Source: Archivesica marissinica
Taxonomy: Eukaryota; Mollusca; Bivalvia; Venerida; Vesicomyidae
Assembly: GCA_014843695.1 (NCBI GenBank)
Contig: CM026386.1
Coordinates: 91,575,389 to 91,639,388, forward strand
Direction of reading: 5' to 3'
DNA length: 64,000 nucleotides
Shown: piece by piece, positions 12,649-25,896 of the stretch
Position numbering within the stretch: position 1 is the first letter of the stretch
How the letters are laid out: the number at the start of each line of letters is the position of its first letter
Made by a program: the position numbers and the translations under genes
Notes under the pieces: model-generated
Told to the model about the DNA's origin: nothing
What the model saw: the letters and a program-made list of their open reading frames with translations, nothing else
Databases searched by the model: none

Positions 12649-14102
12649 CTGAGTCAAATAAGAAACGATACATGGTATAAACATATATGCATTTTAATTA
12701 CTAAATGAGCAATTCATCTGTTTAAAATTCGATCATACCATCAGTATATGTTACGTTGTGGCGTCATTTGTGACCAAGGGTCAAGTGGAATATTCACACA
12801 ATAGTTAATACCGTGTATGACCTCCATTGGCATCTCTCATTGCAATGCATCGCCGTCGCATGGAACGAATAAGTGTCAGAATCTCATATTGGTGTTCCAC
12901 TCCTGACGCAGAATATCCCTCAGTTGGTGTAACGTCGCATGCTGACGGAGTCTTACACGACGGTCTAAGGAATCCCATAAATGTTCTATCGGAGACAAGT
13001 TTGGTGACAATGCTGGCCACGATAAACATGCAATGTTCCCCTGCTCCAATAACGGAGTGGTAATGCGTGCAGTTTGGCATCTGGCGTTGTCCTGTTGGAA
13101 CAGTGTGACGCGTCGATTGACGTTAAAGAATGCCAAAACAACGGGTGTAATAATTTCCTCACAGTACAGATGTACTGTTAATTTTCCGACAACAATAATA
13201 ATCAGTTGTGTGTGAATGTGATGCCGCCCCATACCATAAAGCTACCGCCTCCAAACCGATCCACCTGACGTACACACGCATCGGCGTAACGTTCTCCCTG
13301 CCGACGGTAAACTCGAGCCCTGCCATCCGCACGCCGTAAACAGAAACGCGATTCGACACTAAACATAACGGAATTTCACTGTAAGCGAGTCAAACGTGCA
13401 TGTTCACCCGTACACTCACGACGTTCGTTCCGGTGGCGTCGCGTCAACAAGGGCTCGGTGTACGGTCTGTAAGGACGGATTCCACATTCAGCGAGCCTGT
13501 TCCGAACTGTTTGAGCACCGATTCTATTGTTGGTCCTCCCATGAGTAACGATGGCGGTATGAGTAGCGGGCAGGAAGCGGTCGCGTAAATGTGACGTTCG
13601 AATATGACGGTCCTGTTCTGGCGTCGTCACGCGTGGTCGATCAGTAAATGGGTGGTCGTCAGTTGATCCACGTTTTCGGTACCGTCCAAGTAGACGTGTG
13701 ATCGTGGTCCGGGACACACCGAGGCGATTAGCGACGTCGTTATGACGTAAACCAGCTTCAACCATCCTAAGTGCTCGCATTCTCGCATTGTTGTCGAGTC
13801 TGGGCATTTCTGTTGAGGAAAATGTAGATCGTTTTGGTGTTTTGGGTCGAAGTAATTACAATATGAGAACAACACTCTGGTTTGTGGATCTATCCATGTA
13901 TAGCAAATCGTGTTCCTCGAGGATCACGGTGCAAAACGGAAAATCGACGCTAGGAAAATATGGATGCATTATTTACCTGTGTATATGGATGAATATAATA
14001 TTCATACGTCACTCCGAACTGAAAAGTGGTGGCTTATCACAGGCATTTATGTTTGCATCTTTTTCGTCAAGTTGGTTTGGTATCGTTTCTTTTTTTACTC
14101 AG
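12649..14102 (-). mobile_element. Tc1-type DNA transposon no. 1, complete ends
   Basis: Terminal inverted repeats of about 23 bp begin CTGAGTCAAATAAGAAACG at 12649. The mirror copy, with a few mismatches, ends CTCAG at 14102. Both ends are flanked by TA (12647-12648 and 14103-14104), the Tc1/mariner target. The element is 1,454 bp, the usual size, and encloses one reverse-strand transposase remnant. Confidence 0.85.
12820..13807 (-). pseudogene. Tc1-type transposase, degenerate (element 1)
   Basis: DDE transposase of the Tc1/mariner (IS630) superfamily. The N-terminal ORF at 13807-13376 has a helix-turn-helix of the DVANRLGVSRTTITRLL type followed by a second basic DNA-binding region. The C-terminal ORF at 13232-12876 keeps the second catalytic aspartate in QQDNARCQTA and the glutamate segment SPNLSPIEHLWDSL. 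The first catalytic site reads FSVESRF at about 13340, where the family has aspartate, so that residue is valine here. Several frame changes lie between the two halves, so no intact protein can be made. Confidence 0.85.
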
Positions 14103-14831
14103 TATATAAGTTAATCACAAAAAAAAATCGGAGGAAAATGGATATATATATACAGGAAGGTTATTCCGTAATCATATTGAAACTTAGTTCTGTCTTTTTA
14201 TTTTAACAAAATAGATTGTCTCCCTTATACTATATAGAAGTACATATGTTTACAGGTTAATTCATACGTGGTGCTATTAAATACTAACGTCTACGCATAT
14301 TGTTGTCAAAATGCCAGGTTTTCAACGTTTACAAATATCTACTGCAGCGGAGATGGAAAATACCACATTGCTTCAAACATTCCATCTTTGATTTAACGGT
14401 ATATATATATATTTATATATCTAATTATATGCATGTACCAACCGAATTCAATATCAAATCAATAATCGATGTGACATGGATTCCCTCATTACTAGCGTCT
14501 GTATACACTTAACAACTCTTATAAGTGTGCATGTATAAATGGTCTCATATCCACGTCAATATTGACCCGATAATGATGAAATTTTCAGCAAATACAGTTG
14601 AGATATAGTTCATGATATTCTATTTATTTTATTTCATAGCAAACACAAATTTAACACATGACTAATTAATATGATGGTGCGTAAAACGTCAATGCTGCAA
14701 AATGATAATGTCAATGATAAAACACAGGCCGATGAGAATTAATTATTCTAATATCGCGTATGCCCACCCTGACTGCGGATCACAGCTTGGCAACGTCGTC
14801 GCATGGAAGGGACATAACGTCGTACATAGTT

Positions 14832-15927
14832 CTAGGGTAGATTTGCCCACTCTTGCCCAATATTCGCACGGAGCTGGGCGATGGACTGTGGCACTGCGCC
14901 GGTCCTTCTTACGCGGCGATTCAATTCATCCCATAGATTTTCTATAATGTTTAAGTCGGGAGACTTCGGTGGTATGTCCATCACATTGATGTGGTTAGCA
15001 TTCAGAAAGAATCTTGTCACCCTAGCCGTGTGGGCTGGTGCGCCATCCTGCAGCAACCGCAATCCTCTATTGTTCCTAAATATGGGTACTACCTCACTTT
15101 GAAACACGTCATGTTGGTACCGGGCGGCGTTTAGATTACCGTTAATGAACACGATGTTAGTCTTGTGATGTATGGAGACACCAGCCCATACCATTACTGA
15201 CCCACACCCGTACCTATCTCGTTCGAAACGCAGTTGTCGTTGAACCGTTCTCCCCGTTGTCGATATACCCGTGAAAGACAGTCATGTTCCTGTAGGCAGA
15301 ACTTCTTTTCGTCAGTAAACAGGACCTACCCCCATTCTGCCTGTATTGTTCTAAGATGACACCGAGCCCAACGATCTTGCAGTGCCCTATGCTTCTGAGT
15401 CATTACAATAAATACCCTTAAAGGGCCGTCTACACCGCATGTTGGCGAGCGATCGAAGACGTCTTCTAACGGTCTGCGCAGAGATATGGCGTCCGTGCGT
15501 CTCCCGCGTTTCTCCGGCCGTCTTGACAGCTGTACGTGTTCTCTGCTGACGATGCACATGTACGATGTGATTATCTTGTGCAGCTGTTGTACAAGGCCCA
15601 TGTGGTATGCGAGGGAGGTTATCAACGTTACCAGTCGCTCTGTACTTAAGCATCAGATTGCTGATGGTGTTGCGGTGTACACCCATGCGTTGCGCAACCT
15701 GCAAATGATAGGGATAACATGAAATTAGTAATTAAAATATATAATTTATATTTTATGGATATTTTCGATAAAAAACTGAATGTTAGTGACTTTCAATTTT
15801 TATAACACAAAGAAGCTTAATTAATTAGTGACATTGAATTAACTTTGAGACGTACCTCTGTTTGGTGCATACCGGCGTTGATGAAGCCGACGGCTATTCC
15901 CCGTTCCGCTATGGTCAGCCTGCCCAT
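14832..15927 (-). pseudogene. Tc1-type transposase with probable intron (element 2)
   Basis: The likely start is the methionine at 15927 (MGRLTIAERG). Exon 1 ends at 15856 with GAG followed by GTACGT. An AT-rich segment of 157 bp (15855-15699) ends in TTTGCAG, and reading resumes in phase with VAQRMGVHRNTISNL, completing the helix-turn-helix. Downstream, all three catalytic positions are visible: TDEKKF (about 15315), LLQDGAPAHTA and SPDLNIIENLWDEL. The middle region shifts frame near 15430 and again near 15200, so the copy is probably dead. Alternatively the 157-bp segment could be a later insertion. Confidence 0.8.
15699..15855 (-). other. probable spliceosomal intron inside Tc1 transposase
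   Basis: GT...AG borders on the minus strand, AT-rich content unlike the flanking exons, and phase 0 insertion within the helix-turn-helix coding region. Removing it makes the HTH continuous. Confidence 0.5.
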
Positions 15928-16290
15928 GTCATGTTTTTCTGATGTGTGGATCGTAATCAAGTCCACAACGACCAAATGCAGTTTAATGTTGTGCCAGTGC
16001 ACCATTTCCTCGTGCATTGTGTTGATGTTGACGTTGCGTTGTTCAACGCGCCGTATCGATTAAATTGAACACGTGGAGCATGGGATAAAATAATTGATAA
16101 ATAAAAAAGTTATACGGATGCACACTTATAAGAGTTGTTAAGTGTACTCATATATTTCTATGCTATCAACATTTCCATTCCGAAGTATACATCAGAGAAT
16201 ATTAACTGACATGTTTTGGACAGCCGTTTAATAGCGCATCAGCGAGTTGTGAGTTGAATTCGACCCGGCACCCCGGCCGTTTTTGCACAG

Positions 16291-16381
16291 TATGTCCTAC
16301 ACTACCACCACATTGTGCCGCCGGATTGTTCGGACAGGGTCATGCTTCCAGGAGAGTGTTGTCCTGTTTGCCGCATGCCAG
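16291..16381 (+). CDS. possible VWC-domain exon
   Basis: A pyrimidine-rich acceptor (CGTTTTTGCACAG) precedes a 91-nt open segment ending at a GTATAT donor. Its C-terminal half reads VPPDCSDRVMLPGECCPVC. The ECCPVC end is the hallmark of von Willebrand factor type C domains, found in secreted matrix and BMP-binding proteins. Upstream cysteines expected of the domain occur only in another frame, so the exon may be degenerate or only partly coding. It ends with one unpaired nucleotide, compatible with the WAP exon at 25.9 kb. Confidence 0.4.
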
Positions 16382-17233
16382 GTATATCAGTTAATTTCGA
16401 TTGTATGCGTGTATGTTGCGCGTTTTAATACCGGAACCGGTTGTCACAGCATATACAACTTATGAAGAGATTGATCAATTTAGATGTTGTAGGATAACGA
16501 AATGAATCAGTAAATCCCAAGACAAGACATAACACATAGATAGTTGATACTAAATAGTCACGATAGGGAACACAGTTACATAGTACATTATCGGCAATAA
16601 TTATTGTTCTTTTAGATGCATGTAATCCGAAAGGAAGCATAGGGGTCAATTAGTGGTTAATACTCTTCGACTATTCGAAGACTAAGGAATGCTATGGAAT
16701 GCTATTCAAAGACATCATACGTGTTGCTTCGAGTCTTCGTGTAAGGTTCCGATAATTAGTGTCCGCATATATACGATGCCGTCAACATACGTTTCAGGAA
16801 TATGTCTTTACTGTGTACGTTTTACTGACATACAATGGACACTAGTGATGACCAGTGACGTATCTAGGGTATATCTTGCAGGGGGCATATGGACCACAAT
16901 GTTCAGTGTGGGGGCACACATTTTTAAGTAAAAACAGTCGCGGAACAGTAAAAAGTACAGTTTATGAGGATATAGTATATTTAAACCATAAACATTCATA
17001 ATTACTTTAGTCTCACACATGATATATTATAGTCCGTGTCAGTCGTGTATGTTTTCTCTTATATATAAATAATACAGTATTATATAAACATGTTCATGTC
17101 AGTATTACATTTTTATATAATACTTCATATTTATATAAGATAAAAAAACAACAACCAGACATGCCTACTCACTATATTTATATAAGTCCTACTTAATTCC
17201 TTGCATATCTATATTGTATCCATTCAGTCTGAT

Positions 17234-19560
17234 TTAGAATAGTTGGATCTTACTATTGTTATGCTTTCTAACGAATAGATTAACAACTTCTTCCATATTG
17301 AGTTGTTTTGCTCTTTGGGGATGAATACCAATTACTCCGAGTGAAGATAGATTTTTGTCAGACATAGTATTCCTTAAGTAGCTCTTGGTCAGTTTCATTG
17401 AGGAAAAGCTTCCTTCACATGATGCTGATGTTGGTGGCAACACAAGCGCAATGTTCAACAATTTACATAGATCTGGAAAAGCGTCTCGGTACGGGAACAT
17501 AAATGTGGCCAATTGGCCAATGCTCCCGATATCAATTCCCGATGCCCGTTTGGTGTCAATTAACCGTTTTGCCTGTCGCAATTATATGTCCAGATACTCA
17601 TCGCCAATGTGATATTGTACTGTGATCTTACTAAGCTGTCCTAGTTCTAGAAATCTTGCATTGGGTCTTGGGCTGAGATTGCACGAAAATGATCGCGATT
17701 TGCACCATCAAATCGTAAACTTAGTTCAGTTATTAATCTGTGCATCACGGGATAGTACAGTGTATGGCAGTACTCTCCAGGTAGATCTTCCTGCACACCT
17801 GTTGTTGTCATAACAATGCTGTCTTGTAGATGCCTCGGTTGTCTTCTGACTCTTCGTGGAGGCGGGATAACATCAACATCAATTACTTCACATACATCCT
17901 TTGTTGTTGCCCAAATACCATTCCATACCTCCTCACATCGCTCATCGACTAGATCATGTTGTACCACCTCCACCAAATATGCAGCTGCTGCTAGATCTAA
18001 TGCTGGTGCCTGCAGCGTATCTGATAACAGTTTGGTTCTACACAGAATGTGTGTGAACATAACTAGACATGTCACCATACCAACATCAATGTGCACCTAA
18101 ATACTTCTAGCATCATGTGCTCTCTTTCCAGTGTGACTCTCAGCTATTTCCTGCAGTGTTGCCACCGCCGACGGTAGTATATCGAGCAATACCTTGCAGG
18201 ACACATACTGGCATGACCATCTAGTGTCGCTCTGCTTCTTGAGGGTGCGCTTTTGCTTTCCAGGAAATAGTTTTACCTGTTGTTGCAGATAGATGTCATG
18301 AGGTGTGTGTGATGATATGAACACATATATTTGTTCTAACAAAGTGAAGAAGTTGTCTGCCATTTTCATAGACTTTACACTATCTAAAATAACGAGATTG
18401 AGCCTGTGATTGTAGTAGTGTATGTATATAGCTAATGGCGCAAACATTTCTAGGAATAGCTCATGGACACCAAGATTGACACCACTCATAATAGAGGCAC
18501 CATCATAAGTCTGACCAAAGCAGTCTTTACAGTTAATTCCACATGTGCTCAGTACCTCACCTAACTTGTCTTTCAGATATTCCGCATTCAATTCATGAAG
18601 CCTGGTGAAATCGAAAAACTCCTAATGTACTGAGTTATTGTATACATATCGTACGACAATAGATAGTTGCTCTTTCTTGCTGATATCTTTTGACTCATCG
18701 ATCATGACTGAGTATTGAACGCTTGAAGCCAACTCTCTACAGATTTCATCACGGATCATACTAATATAGCCAACATCTCATTCTGAAGCTCCGGACTGGT
18801 GTACTTGACCCTGTACGGCCCTCTTAGTCAATCTCTCACAACAGTATCCCTTTCACTGATGAGTTCCAGTATCTCAAGAAAGTACCCTTTGTTTGTACTG
18901 TCCACATCCTTCTTGTGTACTCTTTGTGCTATTTTCTGTCTCGCTGTTAGACACAACACTTTCCCTACTTGCTTGACGTAATGTCTGTTCTCATTTAGTA
19001 TCTAATCATGTGCTGATGTTAGAGCCACATCTATTGTCGCACCTGCCTTGAAATGTTCTTGGAATTCCCTCCATGCACAAAATGTCAGATGGTGGTAATC
19101 ACTCCGTTCATGTTGAGCGAACCCTTCATCCTTGTCAGTGGCCTTTTTTCCATTGGCGATAACCAGTAGATGTGTATGTGTTCTCTGGTGGCCATTTGTT
19201 TGGTACTGGAAACATTCTGCAACAGAAGCAGAATGCTGAATCATGGCTCACATAATATTCCAATCATCTGTGTGTATCATACCAGGCAGACAGAAATGAA
19301 CGCCATTTTGTCCCAAATAGTCTTGAGGGGAATGCTACAATGGGTTGTGTTGGGGCTTCTCTCCTTCCACTACTAATATCAGATGGTCCTGGATTGTGTT
19401 GAGTATCTCCTCCATGGTCTGGTGTGGCGATTACTGTCAATGTGTCAAGTTGTTGTGAGTCACTTTCATTATCTGATGAATCACAGCAATTAACATACGC
19501 TGGTACATTTGCCGAATTATCCCAATGTACACACGGCGGTAGACTTCAAAGATAATGGAA
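17234..19560 (-). pseudogene. ZMYM1-like hAT transposase, degenerate
   Basis: Segments in family order on the minus strand: an acidic N-terminal region (19560-19300); a TTF-type zinc finger segment HDSAFCFCCRMF at about 19225; a conserved HERSDYHH segment; a central catalytic-type domain with CFGQTYDGASIMSG and IYIHYYNHRLNLV (ORF 18591-18097); and a C-terminal hAT dimerisation region with LPPTSASCEGSFSSMKLTK (ORF 17581-17234). ZMYM1 and similar animal proteins are domesticated relatives. Stops and frame changes separate the pieces, including at about 18097, 18600 and 19000, so no intact protein is encoded. Confidence 0.85.
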
Positions 19561-19708
19561 CAGTTCAACTACCAAATTGGAAAGATTGTGACACTGAAAA
19601 GTTACAGTCTATCAACACAATATTGAAACAAATATGTTTTATCCATCTGTCAATGCTATAAATTGCACGTGAAAAAATAAACAGGTGGATAAAATAATGC
19701 CATCCAGT

Positions 19709-22700
19709 CTCAGAGTGATTGACATTTAGCTCTTACTGGTGGTGGGAAATGGGCGTGAATGTTCAGTATTCGTATGCGTAATGCTCAGAGTGATTGACAT
19801 TTAGCTCTTACTGGTGGTGGGAAATGGGCGTGAATGTTCAGTATTCGTATGCGTAATGCTCAGAGTGATTGACATTTAGCTCTTACTGGTGGTGGGAAAT
19901 GGGCGTGAATGTTCAGTATTCGTATGCGTAATGCTCAGAGTGATTGACATTTAGCTCTTACTGGTGGTGGGAAATGGGCGTGAATGTTCAGTATTCGTAT
20001 GCGTAATGCTCAGAGTGATTGACATTTAGCTCTTACTGGTGGTGGGAAATGGGCGTGAATGTTCAGTATTCGTATGCGTAATGCTCAGAGTGATTGAGAT
20101 TTAGCTCTTACTGGTGGTGGGAAATGGGCGTGAATGTTCAGTATTCGTATGCGTAATGCTCAGAGTGATTGACATTTAGCTCTTACTGGTGGTGGGAAAT
20201 GGGCGTGAATGTTCAGTATTCGTATGCGTAATGCTCAGAGTGATTGACATTTAGCTCTTACTGGTGGTGGGAAATGGGCGTGAATGTTCAGTATTCGTAT
20301 GCGTAATGCTCAGAGTGATTGACATTTAGCTCTTACTGGTGGTGGGAAATGGGCGTGAATGTTCAGTATTCGTATGCGTAATGCTCAGAGTGATTGACAT
20401 TTAGCTCTTACTGGTAGTGGGAAATGGGCGTGAATGTTCAGTATTCGTATGCGTAATGCTCAGAGTGATTGAGATTTAGCTCTTACTGGTGGTGGGAAAT
20501 GGGCGTGAATGTTCAGTATTCGTATGCGTAATGCTCAGGGTGATTGACATTTAGCTCTTACTGGTGGTGGGAAATGGGCGTGAATGTTCAGTATTCGTAT
20601 GCGTAATGCTCAGAGTGATTGACATTTAGCTCTTACTGGTGGTGGGAAATGGGCGTGAATGTTCAGTATTCGTATGCGTAATGCTCAGAGTGATTGACAT
20701 TTAGCTCTTACTGGTGGTGGGAAATGGGCGTGAATGTTCAGTATTCGTATGCGTAATGCTCAGAGTGATTGACATTTAGCTCTTACTGGTGGTGGGAAAT
20801 GGGCGTGAATGTTCAGTATTCGTATGCGTAATGCTCAGAGTGATTGACATTTAGCTCTTACTGGTGGTGGGAAATGGGCGTGAATGTTCAGTATTCGTAT
20901 GCGTAATGCTCAGAGTGATTGACATTTAGCTCTTACTGGTGGTGGGAAATGGGCGTGAATGTTCAGTATTCGTATGCGTAATGCTCAGAGTGATTGACAT
21001 TTAGCTCTTACTGGTGGTGGGAAATGGGCGTGAATGTTCAGTATTCGTATGCGTAATGCTCAGAGTGATTGACATTTAGCTCTTACTGGTGGTGGGAAAT
21101 GGGCGTGAATGTTCAGTATTCGTATGCGTAATGCTCAGAGTGATTGACATTTAGCTCTTACTGGTGGTGGGAAATGGGCGTGAATGTTCAGTATTCGTAT
21201 GCGTAATGCTCAGAGTGATTGACATTTAGCTCTTACTGGTGGTGGGAAATGGGCGTGAATGTTCAGTATTCGTATGCGTAATGCTCAGAGTGATTGACAT
21301 TTAGCTCTTACTGGTAGTGGGAAATGGGCGTGAATGTTCAGTATTCGTATGCGTAATGCTCAGAGTGATTGACATTTAGCTCTTACTGGTGGTGGGAAAT
21401 GGGCGTGAATGTTCAGTATTCGTATGCGTAATGCTCAGAGTGATTGACATTTAGCTCTTACTGGTGGTGGGAAATGGGCGTGAATGTTCAGTATTCGTAT
21501 GCGTAATGCTCAGAGTGATTGACATTTAGCTCTTACTGGTGGTGGGAAATGGGCGAGAATGTTCAGTATTCGTATGCGTAATGCTCAGAGTGATTGACAT
21601 TTAGCTCTTACTGGTGGTGGGAAATGGGCGTGAATGTTCAGTATTCGTATGCGTAATGTGCAGAGTGATTGACATTTAGCTCTTACTGGTGGTGGGAAAT
21701 GGGCGTGAATGTTCAGTATTCGTATGCGTAATGCTCAGAGTGATTGACATTTAGCTCTTACTGGTGGTGGGAAATGGGCGTGAATGTTCAGTATTCGTAT
21801 GCGTAATGCTCAGGGTGATTGACATTTAGCTCTTACTGGTGGTGGGAAATGGGCGTGAATGTTCAGTATTCGTATGCGTAATGCTCAGGGTGATTGACAT
21901 TTAGCTCTTACTTGTGGTGGGAAATGGGCGTGAATGTTCAGTATTCGTATGCGTAATGCTCAGGGTGATTGACATTTAGCTCTTACTGGTGGTGGGAAAT
22001 GGGCGTGAATGTTCAGTATTCGTATGCGTAATGCTCAGGGTGATTGACATTTAGCTCTTACTTGTGGTGGGAAATGGGCGTGAATGTTCAGTATTCGTAT
22101 GCGTAATGCTCAGAGTGATTGACATTTAGCTCTTACTGGTGGTGGGAAATGTGCGTGAATGTTCAGTATTCGTATGCGTAATGCTCAGGGTGATTGACAT
22201 TTAGCTCTTACTGGTGGTGGGAAATGGGCGTGAATGTTCAGTATTCGTATGCGTAATGCTCAGAGTGATTGACATTTAGCTCTTACTGGTGGTGGGAAAT
22301 GGGCATGACTGTTCAGTATTCGTATGCGTAATGCTCAGAGTGATTGACATTTAGCTCTTACTGGTGGTGGGAAATGGGCATGACTGTTCAGTATTCGTAT
22401 GCGTAATGCTCAGAGTGATTGACATTTAGCTCTTACTGGTGGTGGGAAATGGGCATGACTGTTCAGTATTCGTATGCGTAATGCTCAGAGTGATTGACAT
22501 TTAGCTCTTACTGGTGGTGGGAAATGGGCATGACTGTTCAGTATTCGTATGCGTAATGCTCAGAGTGATTGACATTTAGCTCTTACTGGTGGTGGGAAAT
22601 GGGCATGACTGTTCAGTATTCGTATGCGTAATGCTCAGAGTGATTGACATTTAGCTCTTACTGGTGGTGGGAAATGGGCATGACTGTTCAGTATTCGTAT

Positions 22701-22785
22701 GCGTAATGCTCAGAGTGATTGACATTTAGTTCTTACTGGTGGTGGGAAATGGGCATGATTGTTCAGTATTCGTATGCGTAATGCT
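19709..22785. repeat. 75-bp tandem array, about 41 copies, inside the hAT element
   Basis: A 75-bp unit starting CAGAGTGATTGACATTTAGC is repeated with very few differences (GACATT/GAGATT, CAGAG/CAGGG, CTGGTGG/CTTGTGG). Variant units are clustered: the last seven copies share GGGCATGACTG in place of GGGCGTGAATG. The high homogeneity suggests recent amplification or ongoing unequal exchange. No coding potential is evident. Confidence 0.97.
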
Positions 22786-23046
22786 TTGAACTGTTGAGTG
22801 TTTTTATTTGGAATATGTTTGGACGTGCGTTAATTTCACATTGATAACTTGCATGATCAGAAGCATAAGACAATGTTAATGGTTTAATTAATTTAATCTG
22901 AAAATGATAATCCAAGTAAATGTTTTAAAATACCCAAGTATAATTCCGCAAAACTAAATTTCTAGTGGGGGGCACCTGGGGGGCACACCTGTTCAGTGGG
23001 GGGGGGGCACAGGCCCCCGTGCCCCCCCCCCATAGCTACGCCACTG
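22786..23046. other. right sub-terminal region of the hAT element
   Basis: Single-copy sequence followed by a G/C homopolymer palindrome (22965-23030) and the terminal repeat. The run of G then C could form a hairpin, a common subterminal feature of hAT elements. Confidence 0.5.
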
Positions 23047-23199
23047 GTACTGGTGAAAAGTAGGCAATCTTGAATCACCCGAAATATATTGTACACATTG
23101 GATATTTTCCCCAATGTCATAATAACTCGTATACTTGCCTAGCATGATGATGATGATTGAGCTTATTTACCCTCGACTCCGGCGGACCATATGGGCGTG

Positions 23200-25745
23200 C
23201 GTAGCATTATATGGATTGTGCAATATATACACACACATATATATATAATGACTCGTACACTTGCATATTATTATATGGATTGTGCAATATATACACACAC
23301 ATATATATATATAATGACTCGTACACCTGCATATTATTATATGGATTGGGGAATACATACATATATATAATGACTCGTACACCTACATAGCATTATATGG
23401 ATTGGGCAATACATACATATATATAGTGACTCGTACACCTACATAGCATTATATGGATTGGGCAATACATACATATATACATAATGACTCGTACACCTAC
23501 ATATCATTATATGGATCGGGCAATACAACATATATATATATAATGACTCGTACACCTACATAGCATTATATGGACTGGGCAATACATATATATATATATA
23601 TAATAACTCGTACACCTACATAGCATTATATGGATTGGGCAATACATACATATATATACATAATGACTCGTACACCTGTATAGCATTATATGGATCGGGC
23701 AATACATACATATATATATATAATGACTCGTACACCTACATATCATTATATGGATTGGGCAATACATACATATATATATATATGACTCGTACACCTACAT
23801 AGCATTATATGGATTGGGCAATACATACATATATATATAATGACTCGTACACCTACATAGCATTATATGGATTGGGCAATACATACATATATATATATAA
23901 TGACTCGTACACCTACATAGCATTATATGGATTGGGCAATACATACATATATATATATAATGACTCGTACACCTACATAGCATTATATGGATTGGGCAAT
24001 ACATACATATATATATATAATGACTCGTACACCTACATAGCATTATATGGATTGGGCAATACATACATATATATATATAATGACTCGTACACCTACATAG
24101 CATTATATGGATTGGGCAATACATACATATATATATATATGACTCGTACACCTACATAGCATTATATGGATTGGGCAATACATACATATATATATATAAT
24201 GACTCGTACACCTACATAGCATTATATGGATTGGGCAATACATACATATATATATAATGACTCGTACACCTACATAGCATTATATGGATTGGGCAATACA
24301 TACATATAATATAATGACTCGTACACCTACATAGCATTATATGGATTGGGCAATACATACATATATATATATAATGACTCGTACACCTACATAGCATTAT
24401 ATGGATTGGGCAATACATACATATTATATATAATGACTCGTACACCTACATAGCATTATATGGATTGGGCAATACATACATATATATATATAATGACTCG
24501 TACACCTACATAGCATTATATGGATTGGGCAATACATACATATATATATAATGACTCGTACACCTACATAGCATTATATGGATTGGGCAATACATACATA
24601 TTATATATATATAATGACTCGTACACCTACATAGCATTATATGGATTGGGCAATACATACATATATATATAATGACTCGTACACCTACATAGCATTATAT
24701 GGATTGGGCAATACATACATATATATATAATGACTCGTACACCTACATAGCATTATATGGATTGGGCAATACATACATATATATATATAATGACTCGTAC
24801 ACCTACATAGCATTATATGGATTGGGCAATACATACATATATATATATAATGACTCGTACACCTACATAGCATTATATGGATTGGGCAATACATACATAT
24901 ATATATATAATGACTCGTACACCTACATAGCATTATATGGATTGGGCAATACATACATATATATATATAATGACTCGTACACCTACATAGCATTATATGG
25001 ATTGGGCAATACATACATATATATATAATGACTCGTACACCTACATAGCATTATATGGATTGGGCAATACATACATATATATATAATGACTCGTACACCT
25101 ACATAGCATTATATGGATTGGGCAATACATACATATATATATAATGACTCGTACACCTGCATAGCATTATATGGATTGGGCAATACATACATATAATATA
25201 ATGACTCGTACACCTACATAGCATTATATGGATTGGGCAATACATACATATATATATAATGACTCGTACACCTACATAGCATTATATGGATTGGGCAATA
25301 CATACATATATATATAATGACTCGTACACCTACATAGCATTATATGGATTGGGCAATACATACATATATATATATAATGACTCGTACACCTGCATAGCAT
25401 TATATGGATTGGACAATACATACATATATATAATGACTCGTACACCTACATAGCATTATATGGATTGGACAATACATACATATATATAATGACTCGTACA
25501 CCTACATAGCATTATATGGATTGGGCAATACATACATATATATAATGACTCGTACACCTACATAGCATTATATGGATTGGACAATACATACATATATATT
25601 ATGACTCGTACACCTACATAGCATTATATGGATTGGACAATACATACATATATATAATGACTCGTACACCTACATAGCATTATATGGATTGGACAATACA
25701 TACATATATATATAATGACTCGTACACCTACATAGCAGTATATGG
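23200..25745. repeat. roughly 60-bp tandem array with (AT)n core, about 43 copies
   Basis: Each unit carries ATGACTCGTACACC, GCATTATATGGATTGGGC and AATACATACATA followed by a variable TA run, so the period ranges from about 52 to 62 bp. The first few units (23200-23400) and the last ten diverge most. ORFs on both strands are repeat artefacts. Confidence 0.97.
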
Positions 25746-25896
25746 ATTTAGCAATATTGATTGTATACTATATGTATGTGACCTATATAGGTATTTAATA
25801 CATTGTGTTGTGGAAGAGTTAGTCTCATACCTGGAAAGAATTTCCTTTCTACTTGGAAACATTTTAATTACTGATCGAGTTGTTTATCATTTTCAG

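Larger units (their letters stand above)
14506..16144 (-). mobile_element. Tc1-type DNA transposon no. 2, complete ends
   Basis: Inverted repeats of about 27 bp start CACTTAACAACTCTTATAAG at 14506 and mirror at 16118-16144. TA dinucleotides flank both ends (14504-14505 and 16145-16146). The length is 1,639 bp. The TIR is unrelated to that of the neighbouring element at 12649, so these are two families inserted only about 400 bp apart. Confidence 0.88.
16853..23046 (-). mobile_element. hAT transposon (ZMYM1-like) with inverted ends
   Basis: The left end begins CAGTGACGTATCTA at 16853. The right end, read inward on the minus strand from 23046, begins CAGTGGCGTAGCTA, typical of hAT ends. Both ends are followed by G-rich stretches with a GTTCAGTG/CACTGAAC element and GGGGGCACAC-like runs. 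A reverse-strand transposase remnant lies in the left half and a 75-bp array fills most of the right half. The expected 8-bp target duplication was not recognised (GTGATGAC versus GTACTGGT), so one end may have decayed or the pairing may involve separate insertions. Confidence 0.7.

Noticed and set aside
16845..23054. 8-bp target duplication for the hAT element
   Set aside because: Flanks GTGATGAC and GTACTGGT do not match, so no duplication is claimed.
23167..25028. ORFs with repeated YICMYCPIHIM-type peptides
   Set aside because: Translation of the roughly 60-bp AT-rich array; frame depends on variable TA runs.
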